NCBI GenBank assembly: GCA_023269365.1
Contig: JAHFTN010000017.1
Location: 1 to 16,842 of the forward strand
DNA length: 16,842 nt
Source of the DNA: Chlamydiota bacterium
GTDB lineage: Bacteria > Chlamydiota > Chlamydiia > Chlamydiales > Rhabdochlamydiaceae
Direction: 5' to 3'
Positions 6,480-13,338 of this stretch are shown here, piece by piece (within the stretch, counting starts at the first letter, position 1; each line of letters starts with the position of its first letter). The notes under the pieces are model-generated. The model was not told the origin of the DNA. It ran no database searches and saw only the letters and a program-made list of their open reading frames with translations. Both the position numbers and the translations under genes were made by a program.

Positions 6480-7451
6480 TTAATCGATTAAAGGGTTATG
6501 TTCTATGGAAAACTGCCCTATCCGTCGGTATTTTTGGTAGCGCTTTTCTAATAAAAAGTCGACAGGGAGTGTCTTCAATAGATCCCACTGCTCGACTATA
6601 TATTTTTTTACATTGGAATACACCTCAGCGGGGTTGTGGTGCGCGCCTCCCAGAGGTTCTTCAATTTTTGTATCCACAATGTCAAAGAGCATCAGATCTT
6701 CCACCTGCATTTTCAACGTCTGGGCCGCCAACTCTTTTTTATTAGTATCGCGCCAAAGAATCGAAGCACACCCCTCCGGTGAGATCACAGAGTAGTAGGA
6801 GTGCTCGAGCATTGCCACCGCATCGCCAATGCCGATCCCCAAAGCGCCCCCTGAACACCCTTCCCCTACCAATACAACGATAATGGGAGTGGGGAGGCGT
6901 GCCATCTCCATTAGGTTCTGCGCAATAGCCCAGCCCTGCCCCCGCTCTTCTGAAGAGAGGCCAGGGTGAGCGCCTGGCGTATCGATCAAAGAAAGGACGG
7001 GGAGGTTGAACTTCGCTGCGAGCTTCATACAGCGAAGCGCTTTGCGATACCCCTCTGGATGCATCATCCCAAAATTGCGCTCTAAACGCGTCTTTGTATC
7101 ATTGCCTTTTTCCTGTGCAATCACCATGAATTTCACCCCACCGATTTTAGCAAATCCACAGATCACCGCGCGATCATCTCGAAAGTTGCGATCGCCATAG
7201 AGTTCAGTGAAATTTTCACAGAGGTGTTGGATATAGTCAATCCCTTTGGGCCTTTGGGGATGGCGACAAATCGATACCCTATCCCAAGGGGAAAGTTGAG
7301 AATACACAGTAGAGCGCAACTGATTGAGCTTCTCTTCTAGCGTGGAGATCTCCTCATCTGACCAAAGAACATGCCCTTTGTTCTGCTCTTTTAGCTGAGA
7401 GAGGGTCTTCTCGTATTCTAAAATTTGCTTCTCGTGAGCTAACGTACTCAT
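6480..7451 (-). CDS. accA: Acetyl-CoA carboxylase carboxyltransferase subunit alpha
   Basis: Transfers the carboxyl group from biotin carboxyl carrier protein to acetyl-CoA, together with AccD, giving malonyl-CoA for fatty-acid synthesis in the cytoplasm. The 323-residue length is normal. Typical blocks are visible: the N-terminal helical part up to LSPWDRVSICRHPQRP, then YGDRNFRDDRAVICGFA, the acetyl-CoA site around GMMHPEGYRKALR and LIDTPGAHPG, and GEGCSGGALGIGIGD. The start at 7451 has AAAGG nine bases upstream. It lies 20 bases after the L,D-transpeptidase gene and 32 before msbA, all minus, so these three form a likely operon linking membrane lipid supply, lipid export and the cell wall. 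The accA-msbA pair is, as I remember it, kept in Chlamydia (CT265-CT264). Confidence 0.96.
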   Translation of the reverse strand: MSTLAHEKQILEYEKTLSQLKEQNKGHVLWSDEEISTLEEKLNQLRSTVYSQLSPWDRVSICRHPQRPKGIDYIQHLCENFTELYGDRNFRDDRAVICGFAKIGGVKFMVIAQEKGNDTKTRLERNFGMMHPEGYRKALRCMKLAAKFNLPVLSLIDTPGAHPGLSSEERGQGWAIAQNLMEMARLPTPIIVVLVGEGCSGGALGIGIGDAVAMLEHSYYSVISPEGCASILWRDTNKKELAAQTLKMQVEDLMLFDIVDTKIEEPLGGAHHNPAEVYSNVKKYIVEQWDLLKTLPVDFLLEKRYQKYRRIGQFSIEHNPLID

Positions 7452-7471
7452 TTTTGTTTACCTTTATAAAT

Positions 7472-8497
7472 TTATCTCGAAGGGGTCGCCACTTCAATCC
7501 CCGGCAGTGTTGCCCCATGAAAATCTTTCACAATCTCGACCCACGTCGGCTTCGTAAGAACAATGGAGAAGATCTCCTCTATATCGTTGGCATTCAATCG
7601 GATACATCCGTCACTGTCATAGGCGCCCACGACCTCTTTCTTTTCAGTAAGGGAAGCCCCTTCCCTCATCCACGGCGCCCCTTGAAGTCCATAACCCTTT
7701 GACTCTAAGACACTTTCATCAACAGGCTCGAGAGGAATCCACCTTGTGCCAAAGACGCGAATCATCTCCACCTTTTGATCTTGGTAAAACCCCATCATCC
7801 CCGGCTGGTAGATTGCCACCCTATTGCCCAGCTTATAGCGTCCCAGTGGGGTCAGCGTCCCTGAAGGCTTAGAGGGGTCGATCCGCCCCAGACCCACCGA
7901 ATAGGTCTTTAGCAATACCCGCTCATTTGTGTCCAAATCGACATAGTAAAACCCCATTTTACAGCGCATCACATCGACGAGCAGATGGAACTCGATCTTT
8001 TTGTCTTTGCGAAAGACGTTGAATTTGCTCTCTTCCATCACCTTTTGCGTTGTGTAATCGGGCTTGCCATTCAAACTCCTCGCGATGAAATGGCGAGAGG
8101 TCGTGTAATAAGCTGCATAGTCGGCAATCCAGGCAGGCCGTCCCTTTAGCCAGGGGACCGTGCTCGAATAGGTCAGAGTTTCTACGACAGGCAACTTAGA
8201 GCCTTCCGTATTAAAAAGTTGAAATATCCGGTCGATATGGGGAAAGTCCTCTTTAGAGGAATACACAGGCCGCGTTAGAGGAGGAGGATTGACGACGGCC
8301 CCTTTTATTACAGTCGGCCTAGTAAAAGACTCTCCCGTTCCCGGTTTTGCCGCAGGCACAGAGAGGATCGCCTCTTTCTTAAGGGGTTCTTTCCTCTCGG
8401 CAAGCTCGCTTCCACTCTTTTTCTTCAAGAGCGCCATTATCCCAATAAACGAGAATAGGGCTACTGCTCCCAAGATGATCCATTTAGCCGCTTTCAA
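7472..8497 (-). CDS. L,D-transpeptidase-like (YkuD domain) membrane-anchored protein, 341 residues, TTG start
   Basis: A YkuD-fold protein expected to act on peptidoglycan stem peptides outside the inner membrane. Residues 5-24 form a single membrane anchor or uncleaved signal, 25-85 a Pro/Lys-rich linker, and the YkuD domain lies at about 168-325. It shows TPLGRYKLGNR (216-226) and the catalytic block SDGCIRLN with Cys298. The usual His of the upstream HG motif is Gln272 here (YGLQGAPW), and the His of SHGC is Asp296, so activity is uncertain. The start codon is TTG at 8497, supported by a strong GGAGG five bases upstream and by the membrane segment that follows at once. It is the first gene of the ldt-accA-msbA run. 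By position it corresponds to CT266 of Chlamydia; whether that protein is of the same family needs a search. Confidence 0.78.
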   Translation of the reverse strand: MKAAKWIILGAVALFSFIGIMALLKKKSGSELAERKEPLKKEAILSVPAAKPGTGESFTRPTVIKGAVVNPPPLTRPVYSSKEDFPHIDRIFQLFNTEGSKLPVVETLTYSSTVPWLKGRPAWIADYAAYYTTSRHFIARSLNGKPDYTTQKVMEESKFNVFRKDKKIEFHLLVDVMRCKMGFYYVDLDTNERVLLKTYSVGLGRIDPSKPSGTLTPLGRYKLGNRVAIYQPGMMGFYQDQKVEMIRVFGTRWIPLEPVDESVLESKGYGLQGAPWMREGASLTEKKEVVGAYDSDGCIRLNANDIEEIFSIVLTKPTWVEIVKDFHGATLPGIEVATPSR

Positions 8498-8519
8498 GTC
8501 TTCCTCCCCTCAAAATTTC

Positions 8520-8694
8520 ACTACGAAGTCCTGAGTGCAAATTATAACTATATTCCCCCTTTTTAGGAAGCAAGAATCCTCAAACGTAAAGAATTAATTT
8601 TAATTAAGATTTTATTTATTTAAACATCAATATAATATATAATTAACATCGAAACTAAATTACTATATTAAATATTAAACAAGTTGAGGTTATT
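8520..8694. promoter_or_regulatory. Very AT-rich divergent promoter region between ldt and the 254-residue protein gene
   Basis: This spacer is far richer in A and T than the genes to the left, especially 8590-8690. A perfect TATAAT lies at 8631-8636, but no good -35 hexamer stands at the right distance, so I do not name a promoter for either gene with confidence. GAGG stands five bases before the ATG at 8695. Such AT-rich leaders are typical of acquired genes silenced or controlled by nucleoid proteins, and the ihf/hu gene is the next neighbour; that link is only a suggestion. Confidence 0.4.
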
Positions 8695-9459
8695 ATGATA
8701 AACAAAAATCCAGCTGATTTCGTAAACGTCGCTTTTCGTGAGCATGCAGATCTAAGAAGAACAGGCGAGCACCAACTTGCTTTTATGCGGGACCGCGCAA
8801 AATTCGAGAGAGAAACAGTTAAGGAGGGAAAACGTCCAATGCCTATCTCTTTGGAAAAAATCTTCGAAGAACAAGAAGCTAAGGACGTTACCCCACTACC
8901 CCCTTACATCCCAAACACACCAAGAACAGAACCCTTTAAAGAGAGAAAATTAGAATGGTCTGTACTGACTTCGATTAATGCATTCCAAGCAGGCTGCACA
9001 AAAATTTATCGACTAATTTATAAAATTGTGGTTTTTTTAAAATCGCGCCTATGTCCTACAAAAATACCTTTGGCTAAGCCTCATGTCCCACTCAACCCAA
9101 AACTACTCCAAGATGCAGTAACTATTTTACGTGTCTTGATTCCCAAGTCAGATCACAACCGAGATCCCAATTCAGAAAAATTTTACTACACGCGCGATGA
9201 ACTATCAAACCTCACAGGCGAAAAACTATCCCTAGACTTATCCCAACGCAATAATTTAGCTAAACAGAGGTTCTCAGAGCAATTGAAAAAGGCCTACAAT
9301 GAGGAATGTGAAAACCGCAAGGCCCGTATTGACACCTGGAAAAAAAATGGCGGCATGCATCAAAAAATTATAGAATTAGAGGAAGAGGCGCTTAAAACCG
9401 CGCTAGAAGCTTATGAGACCCTCGCACCCCTTCTTTTAAGCTCAACGCGAAGCTGCTGA
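8695..9459 (+). CDS. Accessory protein of unknown function, 254 residues, sharing short motifs with the dead Ulp1-like protein
   Basis: I do not recognise a family. The protein is strongly charged, with a Pro-rich segment (66-80), a hydrophobic stretch about 103-117 that is probably a helix and not a clear membrane span, and a Lys/Glu-rich C-terminal helix (185-240). Residues 147-185 resemble residues 51-84 of the 430-residue protein: VLIPKS against VLFPRS, then NLTGEKLSLDLSQ against NLCGEFTSLDSAQ (8 of 13 identical). A later TWK...ELEE segment also matches. The protease domain is missing. It may be a truncated or diverged member of the same accessory family. Base composition is AT-rich. The last six codons, stop included, run into the 3' end of the convergent ihf/hu gene, which suggests its original 3' end was lost. 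No transport signal is visible. Confidence 0.6.
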   Translation: MINKNPADFVNVAFREHADLRRTGEHQLAFMRDRAKFERETVKEGKRPMPISLEKIFEEQEAKDVTPLPPYIPNTPRTEPFKERKLEWSVLTSINAFQAGCTKIYRLIYKIVVFLKSRLCPTKIPLAKPHVPLNPKLLQDAVTILRVLIPKSDHNRDPNSEKFYYTRDELSNLTGEKLSLDLSQRNNLAKQRFSEQLKKAYNEECENRKARIDTWKKNGGMHQKIIELEEEALKTALEAYETLAPLLLSSTRSC

Positions 9460-9768
9460 GCTCACGGGGTTTTTCTTGCCACCTCGTTCAATCAGCTTTT
9501 TCATCTTCTTGCCCGGAGTGAATTTGACAGCCTGCCTTGCGGGGATCACGATGGATACAGACGCATTCTTTGGATTTCTTCCAATCTTTTGTTTCCTCTC
9601 GACGATTTCAAAGACCCCAAAATCTCTAAACTCAAGACGATCCCCTTTTGATAAGTACCCTGTCATCTCATCTAAAAATGATTGGATCACATCGCGCACA
9701 TCGTTGGGGTGCACGCTGCGGTTTTGAGAAATCACTTGAATCAGCTTCTTTTTTGTGATGGTTGCCAT
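9442..9768 (-). CDS. HU/IHF-family DNA-binding protein
   Basis: A small histone-like protein of 108 residues that binds and bends DNA as a dimer. The fold is complete: helices in ITKKKLIQVISQN and VIQSFLDEM, the strand FRDFGVFEI, then the beta-arm with RNPK, the intercalating-proline motif, and VKFTPGKKMKKL at the end. The C-terminal tail RGGKKNPVSSAASR is slightly longer than usual. The start at 9768 follows AAGGAG at about 11 bases. Chlamydiae have one main gene of this type (himD/ihfA, CT267) close to accA, which agrees with its place here. Its stop region overlaps the convergent 254-residue gene by 18 bases. HU and IHF cannot be separated safely from sequence alone. Confidence 0.9.
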   Translation of the reverse strand: MATITKKKLIQVISQNRSVHPNDVRDVIQSFLDEMTGYLSKGDRLEFRDFGVFEIVERKQKIGRNPKNASVSIVIPARQAVKFTPGKKMKKLIERGGKKNPVSSAASR

Positions 9769-9881
9769 AGAACTCTTAGCTCCTTAAGTTAGACCTTAAA
9801 TCTGAGCACTTAGAAGCCCAGATATTTTAACCCCATTGTTGTATCATGTTGATTTTCAGGCAAGTGTTTTTATAAAAAAAA

Positions 9882-9918
9882 TTATACCCAAACAATTTCA
9901 AACGTGGGTTTCCCTCAA
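9882..9918. repeat. Solo arm of the palindromic repeat found at 11615-11700
   Basis: Begins TTATACCCAAACA and goes on with a T-rich ending close to TTTCCCTCA; the complete palindrome at 11615-11700 has TTATACCCAA at both ends and TTTCCTCAG next to its loop. Both copies follow an A- or T-run. The middle is diverged, so only about two thirds of bases agree. The second arm is missing here, possibly because the type 1 miniature element begins 20 bases further on. Confidence 0.5.
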
Positions 9919-9938
9919 GGAGTTGTCCTGAATTTGGT

Positions 9939-10213
9939 CTCTGTGCGGGACAATTTTTTCCTAGAAGACAAAAGCAGAAGAAAAATAACAAGATATTAGG
10001 ATGGACAGGATGAGAAAATCGGGAAATTTTTTACCTTTTTCCATCCTGTCCATCCTAATATCTTGTTATTTTTCTCTCTGTTTTAAAGAGGGCAAGTCAC
10101 AAGGACTTTGCAGGTGTCCTGCCTTTTGACCCGCAACGCGAGTTTTGCAATTCCCTCATCTTGTTATTTCTCTCCTCAATTTTTTTAGGCGAGAAGTTTT
10201 GTCCAGTACAGAG
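9939..10213. mobile_element. Miniature inverted-repeat element type 1, copy B, inverted and internally interrupted
   Basis: Left end 9939-9951 differs at two bases from the 13-bp terminal repeat of copy A; the right end 10201-10213 is identical to it. A perfect 29-bp inverted pair lies at 9984-10012 and 10042-10070 with the same AGGATGGACAGGATG core. The outer parts match the reverse complement of copy A almost base for base, so the two copies are in opposite orientation. It is 275 bp long because of an extra segment at 10071-10168. No target duplication is seen around it (GAATTTGGT on the left, GAGGTTTTT on the right), so it is older than copy A or was rearranged. Confidence 0.75.
10071..10157. 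mobile_element. Partial type 2 element inside copy B, between direct repeats
   Basis: The segment is bounded by the direct repeat ATCTTGTTATT at 10060-10070 and 10158-10168. Its right 37 bases (10121-10157) are the inverted counterpart of the end of the type 2 element at 506-542, with four differences. The left part (10071-10120) does not show the matching end, though it contains GAGGGCAAGTCAC, which could be a damaged one. Either a type 2 element inserted with a target duplication of up to 11 bases and then decayed, or two element copies recombined. Confidence 0.5.
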
Positions 10214-10239
10214 GAGGTTTTTTGTAAAATTCTGGAGAG

Positions 10240-10274
10240 ATTATGCTGCCCAACATCCTGTTGAGCAGCATAAT
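10240..10274 (-). terminator. Hairpin directly after the tyrS stop codon
   Basis: ATTATGCTGC, one unpaired base, CAAC, a five-base loop, GTTG, one unpaired base, GCAGCATAAT: 14 base pairs in total. It begins one base after the tyrS stop. On the tyrS strand no T-run follows, while T-rich sequence does follow on the plus strand, so it is not a textbook Rho-independent terminator for tyrS; it may instead protect the 3' end of the mRNA. Confidence 0.45.
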
Positions 10275-10275
10275 T

Positions 10276-11541
10276 TTATTGTTTTTGGATTCTCACGAGC
10301 ATCTTTTTCTTTTTTCCCGCACCAAATAAAAGATATTCCCCTCCAATGAGGGATGAGGCGGAAAGGCGGTACTGGACATCTTCGATCTTTTCATTGTTAA
10401 GGTAGGCCCCTTGGTTCTGAATCAAACGCACCGCTTCTGATTTACTGGGAAGCAGCCCTATTTTCACGACGATGTCGACAAATTTTTTGTCGATCACTTC
10501 ATTGAGGGGCAAGGCAATGCTGGGCATCTCTTTCAAAGACTCTGGGTCTAGGGCGGCATCAGAACCTGGCGCTGCGCTTTCTGTGACCTTGAGCGCTTTA
10601 GACAGCCCCTCTTCTCCATGGATGAGGCGGGTCATCTCCTCTGCCAATCTCTTCTGGGCCGTATTGGGGATGTAGTCTTTCTTGTGCATCTGCTGCTCTA
10701 GAGCCAAGATCTCTTCTAAATCTACAAAGGTGAGCATTCTCATCATCTTAATCACATCCGCGTCAGGCATCCGTACAAAATACTGGTAAAAGTCGTAGCA
10801 AGAGCACCGGTCGGAAGAGAGCCAAATCGCTCCTTGCTCAGATTTGCCAAATTTCTTCCCGTCACTGCGCACTAGCAAGGGAGAAGTTAAACCAAAGACA
10901 GTGCGGCCCACAAGGCGACGTACGAGCTCTACTCCTTCTGTAATATTGCCCCACTGATCACTCCCCCCAATCTGGAGCGTGACTTGGTGCTCTTGAAATA
11001 GATGGTAAAAGTCATAGGACTGCAAAATCTGGTAGGTAAATTCAGTGAAGCTCATCCCCTCTTCTGAGTGCAGACGGCTTTTAACACTTTCCTTAGAGAG
11101 CATCGTCCCTAGGCGGAAGTGTTTTCCCACATCGCGCAAAAAGTCGATGAGGGGGAATTTCGAAAACCACTCATCATTATTCAACATCAAAGGGCGGCAT
11201 TTCGGATGAAAAAAGTCCAATACCATCTCAAAATTGCGCTTGATTCTTGTCACATTGTATACGATTGTCGCCTCATCCAATAGAGGGCGCTCTTGGCTCT
11301 TGCCCGAAGGATCCCCAATCCTCCCCGTCGCCCCTCCCAAAATCACGACAGGCGTATGCCCAAACTTCTGAAACCAGCGCAAAATAATAATGGCAACCAG
11401 ATTCCCCACGTGCAAACTGTCCGCCGTAGGGTCAAATCCACAGTATACTTTGATCGGCTTCTCTAGGTACGCCACTAATTCTTCACTTGTCAGCGCATCG
11501 ATGAGCCCGCGACTTTTTAAACATCCAATCACTTGAGACAT
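10276..11541 (-). CDS. tyrS: Tyrosyl-tRNA synthetase
   Basis: Charges tRNA-Tyr with tyrosine in the cytoplasm. A class I synthetase of normal length (421 residues). The ATP-site HIGH motif appears as HVGN (44-47) after CGFDPTADSL, the tyrosine and tRNA pocket includes YQILQSYDF and GGSDQWGNI, and the KMSKS loop is KFGKS (230-234). The C-terminal part from about 345 is an S4-like RNA-binding domain ending in KKKKMLVRIQKQ. The start at 11541 is supported by AAGGAA three bases upstream. It stands alone between repeat-rich spacers. Nothing is unusual in the protein itself. Confidence 0.96.
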   Translation of the reverse strand: MSQVIGCLKSRGLIDALTSEELVAYLEKPIKVYCGFDPTADSLHVGNLVAIIILRWFQKFGHTPVVILGGATGRIGDPSGKSQERPLLDEATIVYNVTRIKRNFEMVLDFFHPKCRPLMLNNDEWFSKFPLIDFLRDVGKHFRLGTMLSKESVKSRLHSEEGMSFTEFTYQILQSYDFYHLFQEHQVTLQIGGSDQWGNITEGVELVRRLVGRTVFGLTSPLLVRSDGKKFGKSEQGAIWLSSDRCSCYDFYQYFVRMPDADVIKMMRMLTFVDLEEILALEQQMHKKDYIPNTAQKRLAEEMTRLIHGEEGLSKALKVTESAAPGSDAALDPESLKEMPSIALPLNEVIDKKFVDIVVKIGLLPSKSEAVRLIQNQGAYLNNEKIEDVQYRLSASSLIGGEYLLFGAGKKKKMLVRIQKQ

Positions 11542-11614
11542 AAGTTCCTTGAGATTTGAGGAAATTGCAGAATTATAAAAGGTTCGAGGCGATTGCGTCT
11601 AGTGCTGATTTTTT

Positions 11615-11700
11615 TTATACCCAAGTATCTTCAAAAGGTAGCTTTCCTCAGCGTCGTTAGCCGCTGAGGAAAGCTACCTTTTAAAGGTGTTTGGGTATAA
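11615..11700. repeat. Long near-perfect palindrome (39-bp arms) between tyrS and the ankyrin-like gene
   Basis: Arms 11615-11653 and 11662-11700 begin and end with TTATACCCAA and pair through AAAAGGTAGCTTTCCTCAGCG around an eight-base loop. Only four positions do not pair as DNA, and three of these become G-U pairs in plus-strand RNA. An incomplete relative is at 9882-9918, so this is a dispersed repeat and not only a local structure. No T-run follows, so a simple terminator is unlikely. It stands in the divergent spacer of tyrS and the 11779 gene and could act as a barrier or RNA structure, or be a small mobile palindrome of the REP/MITE kind. Confidence 0.75.
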
Positions 11701-11778
11701 CCGAATTGAGTATAAAGCTATTTACAAAAATAGCGGCTCTATGGCACCTTCTCTAGAAAACTTAAGGAGAATAAACCT

Positions 11779-12501
11779 ATGACAGGCCTTGTATCCATTA
11801 GTGCCAGATTTACACCTCCTCCCCACTCGATAGACCCCTCTCTTGATAGTCCCTCTTTCCTAAAAGAGCAACTGTTAAAAGCTGTAGAGAACGGAGCTAT
11901 TACAGAAGTTGAGAAACTCCTTCAATCAGACATTGTCACTTCTGACATGCTAGACGCTGCACTTAGTGCTGTCCCAATAGATTTCGAACCGATCATTATT
12001 CTTCTGCTTAATGGAACTAGCACGATGAATAAAGTTTTTCCCACAAACATGGGTGTGGATGCAATACTGGAAAAAGCTGCTTCAACCGGAAACAGCAACC
12101 TTGTTAGTTATATTTTAAACAATGGAAAGCCTTCTTCTTTAGGAATGAATTATGCTCTTATGGCTGCTGTAATGGGTATTTCACCGGACTCAGTTCAGTC
12201 TTTATTTGGGAAGAGTGGTACTGCCCCTACTCCACTCAGTGTAGAAGAAGCAAAATTGCACTGTCTAAAGAACGCTAAACCTCGACTCCCAGAAAGTAAG
12301 GAAGATTTAGAGGGGCTCTTAATTTATCAAGGAAAACTGAGAAGGATGGTTGATATATTCACAGAGGCTTTTCCAGCAATTAATCCTCGTGGCAGGCTTA
12401 CTCCTAGGGGTGCTCGCCCTCTTTCTCCTGAAGAAGTGAAGTTTTGGGAAGAGGTTCGCTCAAAAGAACTCTCCACTCCGTTTACTGAATGCGCGAGCTA
12501 A
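11779..12501 (+). CDS. Ankyrin-repeat-like accessory protein, 240 residues
   Basis: Residues 29-145 contain three or four degenerate ankyrin-like units: LLKAVENGAITEVEKLLQS (32-50), a unit around LDAALSA with IIILLLNG, ILEKAASTGNSNLVSYILNN (96-115), and YALMAAVMG with VQSLFG. The spacing of about 33 residues and the A..G...V..LL pattern support helix-turn-helix repeats that bind protein. The first 25 residues are rich in Ser, Pro and Thr with no Sec signal, as in many type III substrates, but that is not proof. The tail (165-240) is charged and of unknown fold. A start at 11779 is supported by AAGGAG nine bases upstream. It converges on nif3 and the stop codons overlap. Ankyrin proteins are common candidate effectors in chlamydiae; the role here is inference. 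Confidence 0.65.
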   Translation: MTGLVSISARFTPPPHSIDPSLDSPSFLKEQLLKAVENGAITEVEKLLQSDIVTSDMLDAALSAVPIDFEPIIILLLNGTSTMNKVFPTNMGVDAILEKAASTGNSNLVSYILNNGKPSSLGMNYALMAAVMGISPDSVQSLFGKSGTAPTPLSVEEAKLHCLKNAKPRLPESKEDLEGLLIYQGKLRRMVDIFTEAFPAINPRGRLTPRGARPLSPEEVKFWEEVRSKELSTPFTECAS

Positions 12502-13253
12502 AACGGATTGAATAGCTCGATCCATTCGCAGGGGACCTGGTGCTTTTTCTGTAGCTCTTGTGCAAGAGCGCGGACCCCTACTCTCTCTGTGCTGTAGTGA
12601 CCAAGAGCTAGAAAGTGAATCTTGTTCTCATGGGAAAGATCCCATATCCTCTCATCAAAACTGCCTGTCACATAGCAATCAACCCCCTCTTCTATGGCGG
12701 CATCGATGTGGTTGTGGGCGCCGCCAGAAACGAGGGCAATGCTACTCACCTCGCTCTTGCCCCCTAGGGCGACATGAGCGGGGTGGCCGTAATAAGTCTC
12801 GAGCTGCTGTTTTAGGGTCGAGATCTGTCGAGGGGTCATCTTAGCCTTGACTCCTATGTATTTGTGCCCCTGCAACAAAAAGGGCTCCAGTTGAGAAAAT
12901 CCTAAATCCAGAGCTGCTCTCCAGTTGTTTCCCAGGTGAGGATGGGCGTCTAAAGGGAGGTGGTAGGCGAGCAGGGAAATTCCGTGTTGCATCAACAACT
13001 CTATTTTTTTCTTCTTGGGCCCCACAAGCGGATAAGGGTCTTTGCTCCAAAATAAGCCGTGGTGCACGATGAGAGCGTCGGCTTGAAGACGCACCGCCTC
13101 CTGAAGGGTTGCTAAACTTGCAGAGACGGCAAAGGCGATTTTCTTTACTTCTCCTTTGCCTTCCACTTGTAGACCGTTAGGGCAATAGTCACTAAACTCT
13201 TCTGGGGTCAGTAGCTGTTGCAACGCGTGCACTAAATCTGTCAGCAGGATCAT
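12498..13253 (-). CDS. Nif3-like (YbgI / GTP cyclohydrolase I type 2-like) metal-binding protein
   Basis: A widely conserved cytoplasmic protein that binds two metal ions; its biochemical role is not settled. The 251 residues carry the metal-site motifs: VHHGLFW (His64, His65), YHLPLDAHPHLGNN (97-110) and GHYSTE (His219, Glu223). SDYCPNGLQVEG (21-32) is also typical. The frame is open to 13376, but I use the ATG at 13253 because GGGAG stands six bases upstream and the Nif3 fold begins there. The gene is divergent from rpiA with 85 bases between them, and its stop overlaps the ankyrin-like gene. As I recall, a ybgI gene lies near pepF and groESL in Chlamydia, which fits. Confidence 0.9.
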   Translation of the reverse strand: MILLTDLVHALQQLLTPEEFSDYCPNGLQVEGKGEVKKIAFAVSASLATLQEAVRLQADALIVHHGLFWSKDPYPLVGPKKKKIELLMQHGISLLAYHLPLDAHPHLGNNWRAALDLGFSQLEPFLLQGHKYIGVKAKMTPRQISTLKQQLETYYGHPAHVALGGKSEVSSIALVSGGAHNHIDAAIEEGVDCYVTGSFDERIWDLSHENKIHFLALGHYSTERVGVRALAQELQKKHQVPCEWIELFNPF

Positions 13254-13338
13254 TGGCAACTCCCATTCAAAATGAAAAAATAACTGTAGCGATTCTGACG
13301 ATAAATAGGCAAAATGAAAAAAAATAGGGATGCTCCTA

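Larger units (their letters stand above)
9769..10275. other. Gene-free stretch between ihf/hu and tyrS, mostly repeats
   Basis: No coding region is supported. From left to right it holds the leader of ihf/hu (9769-9881), a solo arm of the palindromic repeat (9882-9918), the second copy of the type 1 miniature element with an internal insertion (9939-10213), and a hairpin next to the tyrS stop codon (10240-10274). Confidence 0.7.

Noticed and set aside
10161..10349. Open frame starting MLFLSSIFLGEKFCPVQR, also readable on the minus strand from 722
   Set aside because: The shared peptide is only the translation of the conserved end of the type 1 element; it continues into unrelated sequence in each place.
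11557..11573. GAGGAAATTGCAGAATT before tyrS, similar to the type 2 element end
   Set aside because: Only about 13 or 14 of 17 bases agree, and there is no second feature of the element; too weak to call.
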